Positions 1-6,259 of a DNA stretch of 10,112 bases are shown here, piece after piece. Both the position numbers and the translations under genes were made by a program. Under the pieces are notes generated by a model. That model was not told the DNA's origin, did not search any database, and saw only the letters and a program-made list of their open reading frames with translations. The stretch comes from an uncultured Chlorobiaceae bacterium (GTDB taxonomy: Bacteria; Bacteroidota; Chlorobiia; Chlorobiales; Chlorobiaceae), in NCBI GenBank assembly GCA_903874585.1, contig CAIQSY010000086.1, forward strand, positions 1 through 10,112. Direction: 5' to 3'. Position 1 is the stretch's first letter. Each line of letters begins with the position of its first letter.

Positions 1-126
1 CAGGTTTTGACAAGAATGATCGCGTCTGTGCTCATGGAGCAACGATTGCTTATTGATATTTTGTCTTTGGATGAACGCTCACTGCAAAAAGTGCGGGATC
101 CTGTTGCACAGCTCTCTTTATTTTAA
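1..126 (+). CDS. C-terminal 41 residues of an unidentified protein (possibly a transposase)
   Basis: Frame 1 is open from the first base to a TAA at 124-126 and gives a 41-residue tail ending in PVAQLSLF. I do not recognise the family with certainty. The composition (MIASVLMEQRLLIDILSLDERS) looks like a genuine helical protein end. The stop codon overlaps the stop of the leftward dehydrogenase fragment, and the homology of that fragment breaks off about ten bases beyond this stop. Close spacing of a stop codon and a break in the neighbouring gene is what an insertion sequence inside the dehydrogenase would produce, so a transposase end is one possibility. A chromosomal gene brought next to the fragment by a deletion is the alternative. 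The gene starts outside the window. Confidence 0.45.
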   Translation, partial: QVLTRMIASVLMEQRLLIDILSLDERSLQKVRDPVAQLSLF

Positions 127-495
127 CCGGACACTACTGATGAAGCGTGATACTTTTTCGTTGAGAGCCTGATCGAGAATTCGTTTGTTGCCCAGATAAT
201 CGACATCATTGCTGGTGTGTTCCGGATGCGGAGCTGTAAGACCAAGTGCTGAAAAGACAATGTCTATGCCTTTGCATATTCCTTTGATGCTTTCGGGATT
301 GGTTACATCACCAATGACTATTTCATCAATCATATCCTGAATTGCCGGTTCTCCATGTGCTCCGAGGGTTTTGATTTTTTCGGGATCACGCACAAGCGCG
401 CGTACATGGTAGCCCCTCTCCTTAAACTCTTTCACGGCATATCTGCCGAGATACCCTGATGCACCAGCAACCAGTACTTTTTTTATTGCAGCCAT
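118..495 (-). CDS. NAD(P)-binding short-chain dehydrogenase/NmrA-like protein, 3' truncated
   Basis: This is the N-terminal half of an atypical (extended-type) SDR or NmrA-like Rossmann protein, which would bind NAD(P) in the cytoplasm. Residues 5-17 carry the first beta strand and the glycine loop GASGYLG. Residues 31-38 (VRALVRDP) are the second strand with arginines suited to NADP phosphate. VIGDVTNPESI at about 60-70 and DIVFSALG at about 78-85 are later Rossmann strands, and DYLGNKRILDQAL at 99-111 is the typical helix. Family members run to roughly 280-300 residues. Here the resemblance stops at RFI (residues 117-119), where relatives continue with a strand like YVS. Six foreign residues and a stop follow. 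The ATG at 493-495 is supported by an AGGAG a few bases upstream. The substrate-binding half and the YxxxK region are missing, so the product is probably inactive. The substrate is unknown. Confidence 0.8.
   Translation of the reverse strand: MAAIKKVLVAGASGYLGRYAVKEFKERGYHVRALVRDPEKIKTLGAHGEPAIQDMIDEIVIGDVTNPESIKGICKGIDIVFSALGLTAPHPEHTSNDVDYLGNKRILDQALNEKVSRFISSVRLK
127..138. mobile_element. Candidate insertion-sequence end or deletion junction
   Basis: The bases CCGGACACTACT lie between the rightward TAA stop and the point where the leftward dehydrogenase loses its family resemblance. Read on the minus strand this is AGTAGTGTCCGG, and TGTCCGG-type termini are common among DDE-transposase insertion sequences. 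The other end and any target duplication lie outside the window, so this is only a proposal. A simple deletion endpoint would look the same. Confidence 0.25.
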
Positions 496-607
496 GAATG
501 CTCCTTGTTTGATTTTTTTACTCTACTTATATCGCTAAGCAAAAATATATTATTTAATAGCTACCAGAACAGAAACTGAGTTGAGCCTCAATAATTTATG
601 ATCCCCA

Positions 608-694
608 GCGAAACGGTGGTTTCGCAGCAAAAAAGAAACCACTCAACGCATAACTTGGCTATTCAGGGTTATTACAGGGAAGACGTTGAGTTTC
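608..694. repeat. Competing inverted repeats (alternative hairpins)
   Basis: Three pairings share strands. GCGAAAC at 608-614 pairs with GTTTCGC at 619-625 (7 bp, 4-nt loop). GTGGTTTC at 616-623 pairs with GAAACCAC at 635-642 (8 bp, 11-nt loop). GAAA plus CTCAACG within 635-648 pairs with CGTTGAGTTTC at 684-694, with a three-base bulge. The first two cannot form together, nor can the second and third. No U-tract follows on either strand, so none is a standard terminator. It could be a structured RNA leader or a decayed repeat element. Confidence 0.4.
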
Positions 695-979
695 AGTGGG
701 TCATACCGAGCAAACAGTGCACCTGAAATATGGTAAAAAAGTCCTCAACATTCTCATTTTCGCGTACATCACCCTTGCAGCCAATATATCGTGCTCTCTT
801 TTGTTCGCCAATTGTCATGCACACCTTTGTTCGATATTGTTACCGTATGAGAGGTGGTGGCTTTGGACAGACTTGTTCCCGGTAACTCAATTGCTATCCT
901 GAATTATTCAGATTAGATTTTACATACATTTAACAGAGTCTCTTTTCTCTGAAGCTTGGGAAATCGCTAAGATTAACGG

Positions 980-1008
980 TTGTCTATCAAGATGTTTTGA
1001 TGTATAAC
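980..1008 (+). promoter_or_regulatory. Sigma70-like promoter of the pyruvate-kinase-like gene
   Basis: TTGTCT at 980-985 (4 of 6 to the -35 consensus) and TATAAC at 1003-1008 (5 of 6 to the -10 consensus) are separated by exactly 17 bp. Transcription would start near 1015, leaving a leader of about 45 nt before the ATG at 1059. A purine-rich GAGAGAG at 1045-1051 could be the ribosome site. Confidence 0.5.
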
Positions 1009-1019
1009 GCGCGTGTTAT
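986..1019. promoter_or_regulatory. Two adjacent 16-bp imperfect palindromes in the promoter (candidate operator)
   Basis: ATCAAGATGTTTTGAT at 986-1001 fills the -35/-10 spacer and is symmetric at 6 of 8 positions. ATAACGCGCGTGTTAT at 1004-1019 overlaps the -10 box and the expected start and is symmetric at 7 of 8. Their centres are 18 bp apart. Symmetric sites placed here are typical of repressor binding, but the two differ in sequence, so they may serve different proteins or be chance. Confidence 0.35.
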
Positions 1020-1058
1020 TTTTGTTGCGGCTAAACCAATTAACGAGAGAGAGCACTA

Positions 1059-2948
1059 ATGTTAAACGAAACAAACGATGCTTTTCTGGGAAACGGAGAC
1101 ATCGAGGGTATCCTGACTGAACTCGCAGTCATCAGGACGAATATTGTCTCAGAACTGGCTATGTCGCAGCAACGTCTTGATGAGGTTCATGCCAACAACA
1201 GGGAGAGCGCACGGAATCTTCTGCATTATATGGCTTTGCGTCGTAACGATTTGCGTTCGTTGCAGTTACGGCTGGCGAAGTTGGGTTTGTCCTCACTCGG
1301 TAGGGCGGAGTCGCATGTTCTGGCTACAGTTGATGCGGTTCTTGACGTTCTGCATTGTATGGGTCGGTACGATTGGCACCACTCTTCCGAGGAGGTGCCA
1401 GTCATGGATTTCCTTCACGGTGAGCGATTGCTCACTGAACATACGGACGCCTTGTTTGGAGCTTCGACGACAGGCAAGGTTCGTATTATGGTCACCATGC
1501 CGAGCGAAGCGGCGGATGATTACCTCATCGTTTACAACCTGCTGGAGCAGGGTATGGATTGCATGCGCATCAATTGTGCTCATGACAATGCCGCGTCCTG
1601 GGCGCGGATGATTGAGCACCTGAAACGCGCCGAGTTGTCGCTGGGACGCTCTTGTCGTGTTGTTATGGATTTAGCTGGTCCGAAGTTGCGCACAGGTCCG
1701 TTGGAACCTGGCCCGATGGTAATTCGGATTTTTCCTACTCGCGATGTCTATGGGCATGTCACTGCCCCCGCGAAGATATGGTTGACCTCGGAGCACTTTC
1801 CTCATTTGCCACCTGCTCCGGCGAGTGCTTGCCTTCCCGTACCGTCCACCTGGCTTGGCAACCTTTGCGTCGGGGAGCGTGTGACGTTCACTGATGCACG
1901 TGAGGATAAACGGGTGCTTAACGTTGTTGAGGTGACAGAGCATGGGTGTTGGGCGGAGGCGACCAAGACGGCATACATCGTTCCCGGCATTATTCTGACG
2001 AACGAGTGCGCAGGCTCGTTTGATGAGCAGGAAGGGCGTGTTGGTGCGTTACCATCGGTTGATAATTTCATTTCTCTTCAACAAGGCGACTTGCTTATTC
2101 TGACTCGAGATCTCAAGCCAGGTTGCCAGGCGACTTACGGCAAGGATGGAGAACTGCTCACCCCTGCTGTGATTGGTTGTACAATTCCGGAAGTATTTGA
2201 TGATGTCAGGGTGGGGGAGTCGATATGGTTTGACGATGGCAAGATCGGAGGTGTCATCGAGAAGGTGGAGAAGGAACGTGTACTCGTTCGTATCACTCAA
2301 GATCATCTGAAGCCCATGAAACTGCGTGCCGATAAGGGTATTAACCTTCCTGAGAGTAATCTTCACCTTTCGGCTATGACCGATAAGGATATTGAGGATC
2401 TCTCTTTCATTGCCCAACATGCCGACATTGTTGCGTTGTCATTTGTTAATAGTGCTCAAGACGTTGAGTTGCTCCAGCAGTATTTGAGGAACTTAGGGGG
2501 GCGTCAGCTTGCCATCGTGCTGAAAATCGAAACGCGGCAAGGCTTTGAAAACCTGCCGGATATATTGCTGACTGCCATGCGTGCACCATGTTGCGGAGTA
2601 ATGATTGCTCGAGGTGATTTAGCGGTCGAATGTGGATTTGAACGAATGGCTGAGGTTCAGGAAGAGATTCTCTGGTTCTGCGAAGCTGCGCATATCCCTG
2701 TGATTTGGGCTACCCAAGTGCTCGAAACGCTTGCTCAAAAGGGGTTGCCGTCGCGCGCTGAAATCACGGATGCGGCTATGGGACGTCGTGCTGAGTGTGT
2801 TATGCTCAACAAGGGACCTTACGTGTTAAGCGCTTTGCAAGTACTGGACAATATTCTTCGACGAATGCAGGCGCACTATGCTAAAAAGTGCTCCATGCTT
2901 CGGGAGTTACATGTGGCTCACCTTTTTCCCTACGGCTTTGACCGGTAG
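1059..2948 (+). CDS. Atypical pyruvate-kinase-family protein with N-terminal extension
   Basis: Canonical pyruvate kinase converts phosphoenolpyruvate and ADP to pyruvate and ATP in the cytoplasm. This 629-residue protein has a helical N-terminal extension (about 1-135). The A domain begins at KVRIMVTM (140-147), with MRIN (169-172) matching the active-site Arg/Asn. DLAGPKLRTG (204-213) matches the family's D-T-K-G-P-E-I-R-T-G. An enlarged B-domain region spans about 214-430. The barrel resumes with KGINLP (426-431), KIE (489-491, catalytic Lys and metal-binding Glu), ARGDL (517-521), ATQVLE (551-556) and SRAE (565-568). The usual SGETA loop after the MLS motif is replaced by MLNKGPY (582-588). 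The C-terminal allosteric domain is absent and the protein ends about 40 residues later. Start: ATG at 1059 with GAGAGAG upstream. It may be a working kinase, a kinase of altered specificity or a regulatory relative. The family assignment is firm, the activity is not. Confidence 0.85.
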   Translation: MLNETNDAFLGNGDIEGILTELAVIRTNIVSELAMSQQRLDEVHANNRESARNLLHYMALRRNDLRSLQLRLAKLGLSSLGRAESHVLATVDAVLDVLHCMGRYDWHHSSEEVPVMDFLHGERLLTEHTDALFGASTTGKVRIMVTMPSEAADDYLIVYNLLEQGMDCMRINCAHDNAASWARMIEHLKRAELSLGRSCRVVMDLAGPKLRTGPLEPGPMVIRIFPTRDVYGHVTAPAKIWLTSEHFPHLPPAPASACLPVPSTWLGNLCVGERVTFTDAREDKRVLNVVEVTEHGCWAEATKTAYIVPGIILTNECAGSFDEQEGRVGALPSVDNFISLQQGDLLILTRDLKPGCQATYGKDGELLTPAVIGCTIPEVFDDVRVGESIWFDDGKIGGVIEKVEKERVLVRITQDHLKPMKLRADKGINLPESNLHLSAMTDKDIEDLSFIAQHADIVALSFVNSAQDVELLQQYLRNLGGRQLAIVLKIETRQGFENLPDILLTAMRAPCCGVMIARGDLAVECGFERMAEVQEEILWFCEAAHIPVIWATQVLETLAQKGLPSRAEITDAAMGRRAECVMLNKGPYVLSALQVLDNILRRMQAHYAKKCSMLRELHVAHLFPYGFDR

Positions 2949-3001
2949 ATTTGTACGTTTTTTGCAATGACATTTAACAACCGTTCATAATCCCGAAAAC
3001 A

Positions 3002-3415
3002 ATGTGGTGGACTTATGCGTTACTCTCAGCGTTATTTGCTTCGTTTACGGCAATACTTGCCAAAGTTGGTGTCAAGGGGATTAACTCCGATTTGGCTACG
3101 GCAATACGTACCGTATTTATTCTGCTGATTGCCTGGGGAATTGTCTTTGCCCGCAAAGAATCCAGTGGTCTTGCCCTGATATCGAGCAATAACTGGCTTT
3201 TTCTCGGCTTATCTGGTGTTGCTACCGGTTTATCGTGGATTTTTTACTTCAAGGCGCTGCAACTGGGAAATGTGTCACAGGTGGCACCGGTCGATAAACT
3301 GAGCGTTGCGCTTACTATTTTTCTCTCGGTGGTGCTTCTGCACGAAGTTGTTTCGATGAAAGTTCTTCTTGGTGCACTCTGTATTGTTGTTGGTTCTCTT
3401 CTCATTATTCTTTGA
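3002..3415 (+). CDS. EamA-family (drug/metabolite transporter) membrane protein, single-domain
   Basis: This 137-residue inner-membrane protein has about five hydrophobic segments (roughly 5-24, 31-50, 65-86, 98-117 and 120-137). The order and the segment IFYFKALQLGNVSQVAPVDKL, split here as IFYFKALQLG (80-89) then NVSQVAPVDKL, are typical of one EamA repeat. Standard transporters of this superfamily carry two EamA repeats (about 300 residues, ten helices). Single-repeat members of about 140 residues are known and are thought to act as dimers. The substrate cannot be predicted. It starts 53 bp after the pyruvate-kinase-like gene in the same direction, with no terminator visible between, so the two may share a transcript. 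No Shine-Dalgarno sequence precedes the ATG. The start is chosen because it sits right before the first membrane helix. Convergent with the YdbH-like gene downstream. Confidence 0.85.
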   Translation: MWWTYALLSALFASFTAILAKVGVKGINSDLATAIRTVFILLIAWGIVFARKESSGLALISSNNWLFLGLSGVATGLSWIFYFKALQLGNVSQVAPVDKLSVALTIFLSVVLLHEVVSMKVLLGALCIVVGSLLIIL

Positions 3416-3495
3416 ATTTTTCTCTTCATCATGCCAATCCAATAATCCTGTGAATCATGGTTCAAGACAATAAACCGTTCGCGTGAATCATCTTA

Positions 3496-5631
3496 TCAGC
3501 GTTTTTTTTGTAGCGCCTTATCGGAAATGCTCTGCTCAATATCCGACGAAATCGAAAGGCTGCGCATAAGGTCGCCGAGGTTCTGCTGGACGCTGAGGTT
3601 GAGTTCGACTGGTCGGCCATGCTGAAAGTCGGGATTAGTGCCTTTGAGCTGGATGGTCATCAGTGATTTGCCGTCAGCGCTCATGGTGATGGAGGAGAGG
3701 AGTTGCGCATAGAGCATGTTGGTGAGCGCTTCGTAGGTGATGCGCAATGCTGGATTGGCTGCGGCGCGCTCTTCAAGAGAGGTGGCGTAAATGATCTGGC
3801 CGTTCTGTTCGGATGTTAGTTTGCCGTCAAGAATTTCAAACGCTTCATTTTTTATTTTTACCGGAATGTTTCCCTTGATGTAGCCGGTGGCATAGATTTT
3901 TTTCGATCCCTGCAAATCGAGAAGTTTCTGGATGAGAATATGACTGACCTGAAGTGTTGTTTCGCCCTCCTTCTTTACCATATCGTAGTCCAGACGCTGG
4001 AGAGCAATCGTGCCGTCAAGAACACCTGTGCTGAAGTCGGAGAGTGTGATGATGTCGGGGTTGAGGCGGTTTTGCCAGATCGAGACCGTTCCTTTTGGCG
4101 AAGTGAGGCTCATTTCTCCACTCGAATTTTTTTGTTGCAGGCTTTTCAGCGCGAAGTTAATGGTTGCTTTGCCATCACTTGAGCGGCTGAATTGCAGTTG
4201 TGGTTCGCTGAATGCGTAGGTTGCATTACCTTTTTCCTGTCCGAACAGGCGTTCGCCGGTGGTTTGCGGCTTTGCTGGCGGCTTGATAGTCACTTTTCCG
4301 CCACCTTTCGATTGCAGACTTCCATTCTGGATGGCAAAGCGGTTGTTGGTGATGGTGAGCGGAATCGTCCCGCTTATTCCGCCGTTGAGAGATCCCTTGA
4401 AATCTCCAAGCAGCCGAAGACGATCAAGCACCTTGATGTCATTGAGCTTGAGTGTAAAAAAAGTACTCTTGGTTATGGGGTCGAAACTGACCGGTGTTGA
4501 GGTGATTTTGCCGCCAAAGAGAGTCGCAGACAGGTCGCGCAGGGCGATGCCGGAGAGCGTTTTGTCGCTGCTGTTGAGTGTGATGGTGGCATTGAGGTTG
4601 TTCAGAAAATCATCACCAGCGACATCAATCGCAAACATCGGCTTTTGCTCTTTATTGTACACGGTAATCGCGGTGCCTTTTTCAGCCAGCACTTGTGCAT
4701 TGCGCACAACAATTGTCGAATCCTGAAACTCAATAGGAATGCAGCCGCGGACTCGACCTGTAGCGGAGAGCATGTTGTTGCCACCCTTTTTGCTCCATAT
4801 TGGGAGTGCATTCAGCGGAATATCGGCAAGGTTGAGAGTAAAGTTGGTCTGCTTCTCTTTGATATTGTACTCAATCCGTTGTGTTGAAGCCATCCACTCG
4901 GAGAGCTCCAGCGAACAGTTGCGCAGTGTGAGGGTACAGGGTTTGAGTGGATCACGCTTTGAGCCAAAAAGTGCCGTGAAATTTTTCACTGGTGTTGGTT
5001 GACCATCGCTTGAGAGTGTCGCCACATGCAGCGTGTCAAGCGGCTGTTGCCAGTGTTCAGCAGCACTGAGGTTAACGTTATAGCTTATACCATCAAGCCG
5101 CAGCTTTTCGCGAGTTATGGTAGCGCCCTCAATGGCGTATGTTGCTGAGATTGGTTTTACGTCGAAGTTGATGCCACTCTTGCGTGAGAGCTGCATGGTT
5201 ACAATGACGGTAACATTGTTATCCGCGTAGTCGAACTGCCGTGGATTTGGAATTATGCTGAGTGCATCAGCTTTCATCGTGATGATAAGGTCCTTAACGT
5301 CATCAGCACCCGTTCGCTCACGGGCAGGTTCGCCCTTATGCTGTTGCAACTTCCATGAAATGCTGCCATTATTCAGCGCAAGCGCATAGGTTGTTGCGGC
5401 ATTATTACAGGCATCGGCTGGCGTGGTGAATACCACATCAATGGAACGGAATCCAATGCCCAAAGGGGAAGGAAGCCCAAGACCTGATGTTGTTACCTGA
5501 AAAGGTTTACCCTTCAGTGCATCATCAAGCAACGATTGAGCATACCACGGAAAGGTAAACCATGCTGCTGCCCCGGCAGCTACCAGAAAGAGCGATCCAG
5601 CAATTGCGGTGCGCAGCAGCACTTTTTTCAT
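3496..5631 (-). CDS. ydbH: YdbH-like AsmA-class intermembrane phospholipid transport protein
   Basis: In E. coli YdbH is one of three AsmA-like proteins (with TamB and YhdP) that carry phospholipids from inner to outer membrane as a hydrophobic bridge. Residues about 3-28 form the N-terminal inner-membrane anchor (LLRTAIAGSLFLVAAGAAAW), followed by a long beta-rich periplasmic part. Three related blocks with the pattern G-x-I-x-G-x-IP-x-x-I occur at about 263-325, 396-449 and 564-615. The C-terminus (about 660-700: KGTNPDF, then RPVELNLSVQQNLGDLMRSL) matches the DctA-YdbH family end, the part that contacts YnbE. At 711 residues it is shorter than E. coli YdbH (about 880). I chose ATG at 5629-5631 (MKKVLL). 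The frame also permits GTG at 5634 and TTG at 5649, the latter directly after the upstream stop. No Shine-Dalgarno is visible. The gene follows the ydbL-like gene by 18 bp or less, so translation is probably coupled. Confidence 0.85.
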   Translation of the reverse strand: MKKVLLRTAIAGSLFLVAAGAAAWFTFPWYAQSLLDDALKGKPFQVTTSGLGLPSPLGIGFRSIDVVFTTPADACNNAATTYALALNNGSISWKLQQHKGEPARERTGADDVKDLIITMKADALSIIPNPRQFDYADNNVTVIVTMQLSRKSGINFDVKPISATYAIEGATITREKLRLDGISYNVNLSAAEHWQQPLDTLHVATLSSDGQPTPVKNFTALFGSKRDPLKPCTLTLRNCSLELSEWMASTQRIEYNIKEKQTNFTLNLADIPLNALPIWSKKGGNNMLSATGRVRGCIPIEFQDSTIVVRNAQVLAEKGTAITVYNKEQKPMFAIDVAGDDFLNNLNATITLNSSDKTLSGIALRDLSATLFGGKITSTPVSFDPITKSTFFTLKLNDIKVLDRLRLLGDFKGSLNGGISGTIPLTITNNRFAIQNGSLQSKGGGKVTIKPPAKPQTTGERLFGQEKGNATYAFSEPQLQFSRSSDGKATINFALKSLQQKNSSGEMSLTSPKGTVSIWQNRLNPDIITLSDFSTGVLDGTIALQRLDYDMVKKEGETTLQVSHILIQKLLDLQGSKKIYATGYIKGNIPVKIKNEAFEILDGKLTSEQNGQIIYATSLEERAAANPALRITYEALTNMLYAQLLSSITMSADGKSLMTIQLKGTNPDFQHGRPVELNLSVQQNLGDLMRSLSISSDIEQSISDKALQKKR

Positions 5632-5649
5632 CACAGTCGGTTCAATCAA

Positions 5650-5997
5650 TTACTGAGCTTTCTTTTTCCACGTACCCTGCACCTGAACCCATGTTCCGGC
5701 AGGAAGCTTGGTGAAAATTTTCTGCGACATCATCGTACCAACGGCCTCAAGTGGCAGATTATTTTGCGCCGCAATTTTAGCATATTCGGCGCGGCGACCA
5801 TTATTGATGCTGTTGATCAGCTCCTGGGCACTGGCGGATGCGCCCGGCGGCACGGCAAGTAAACCGTTATCCATTTCACCAGCAAGACCTTTAGCGCGTG
5901 CTGTATCGAGGTCAAGTGCCCAAGCTTGCGAACCCATGCCTGCAACCATACTCACCACAACGGCAGAGCGTAAAAAAAATTTGTGTAATGTTTTCAT
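5650..5997 (-). CDS. ydbL: YdbL-family (DUF1318) periplasmic protein
   Basis: This 115-residue secreted protein has a signal peptide at 1-27 (basic MKTLHKFFLR, hydrophobic core, cleavage after AWA). The mature part follows the DUF1318 pattern: LDTARAKGLAGEMDNGLLAV, then a helix with ELINSINNGRRAEYAKIAAQNN (about 59-80), then EAVGTMMSQKIFTKLPAGTWVQ toward the end. In E. coli YdbL is a periplasmic partner encoded with YdbH and YnbE and is reported to assist YnbE assembly on YdbH. The same partners flank it here: the YnbE-like gene 15 bp upstream and the YdbH-like gene downstream. A GGAG six bases before the ATG (plus-strand CTCC at 6006-6009) makes this the best-supported start in the cluster. 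Its TAA abuts a possible TTG start of the next gene. Confidence 0.9.
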   Translation of the reverse strand: MKTLHKFFLRSAVVVSMVAGMGSQAWALDLDTARAKGLAGEMDNGLLAVPPGASASAQELINSINNGRRAEYAKIAAQNNLPLEAVGTMMSQKIFTKLPAGTWVQVQGTWKKKAQ

Positions 5998-6012
5998 GTT
6001 CGTTTCTCCAGG

Positions 6013-6219
6013 TTAAAATAGGCCTTTTTTGCTGTCAAGAAGATTATCAAGTTCACGGTCAACCTTAATCCTGATTTCGTGGTCAATCTTGATGTTCATG
6101 TTAATGACAATTGGTTTGTCGGACGCCTCAATTTTGACCGTTGGGCTGCACCCCCACATAATTGTGCCAGCGGCCAGGCTGAGAAGCGTCAAGGCGCTCA
6201 TTATCGTTTTTTTCTTCAT
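6013..6219 (-). CDS. ynbE: YnbE-like outer-membrane lipoprotein
   Basis: This is a 68-residue lipoprotein. After a lysine-rich start (MKKKTIMSALTLLSLAAG) the signal ends at IMWGC, with Cys24 as the lipidated residue. The lipobox is loose because Trp precedes the Gly. The mature part, CSPTVKIEASDKPIVINM followed by NIKIDHEIRIKVD, is the YnbE signature. In E. coli YnbE multimers form a beta-stacked continuation of YdbH at the outer membrane and complete the lipid bridge. The alternating hydrophobic pattern VINMNIKIDHEIRIKV fits such beta stacking. The residue after Cys is Ser, not Asp, consistent with outer-membrane sorting. It lies 40 bp downstream of the DUF2141 gene and 15 bp before the ydbL-like gene. 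Only a weak AGAG precedes the ATG. Confidence 0.88.
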   Translation of the reverse strand: MKKKTIMSALTLLSLAAGTIMWGCSPTVKIEASDKPIVINMNIKIDHEIRIKVDRELDNLLDSKKGLF

Positions 6220-6259
6220 AAAATGTTCTGCTCTTGTTGGTTAAGTTACCGTTTACAGG

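Larger units (their letters stand above)
496..1058. other. Intergenic region of 563 bp without a convincing gene
   Basis: This gap separates the divergently oriented dehydrogenase fragment and pyruvate-kinase-like gene. An AT-rich stretch at about 515-560 directly upstream of the dehydrogenase probably holds its promoter, but no clear boxes stand out. Positions 608-694 contain alternative hairpins. One ATG-initiated reading frame at 696-902 would encode 68 residues, but it has no ribosome site, an odd Cys/Leu/Trp composition and no recognisable domain, so I do not call it. Positions 980-1019 hold the promoter and dyads of the downstream gene. The middle could be the decayed remains of a mobile element, but I see no diagnostic sequence. 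Confidence 0.6.

Noticed and set aside
696..902. 68-residue reading frame in the intergenic gap
   Set aside because: No ribosome site, biased Cys/Leu/Trp composition, no recognisable domain, and it overlaps no conserved signal. Most likely chance.
3450..3491. GTGAATCAT repeated at 3450-3458 and 3483-3491, plus a near-palindrome TGAATCATGGTTCA
   Set aside because: Lies between convergent genes, too short for significance, and the palindrome has no loop or U-tract to make a terminator.
4010..5002. Several rightward open frames inside the YdbH-like gene
   Set aside because: They are antisense shadows of a strongly supported coding frame and show no protein family features.
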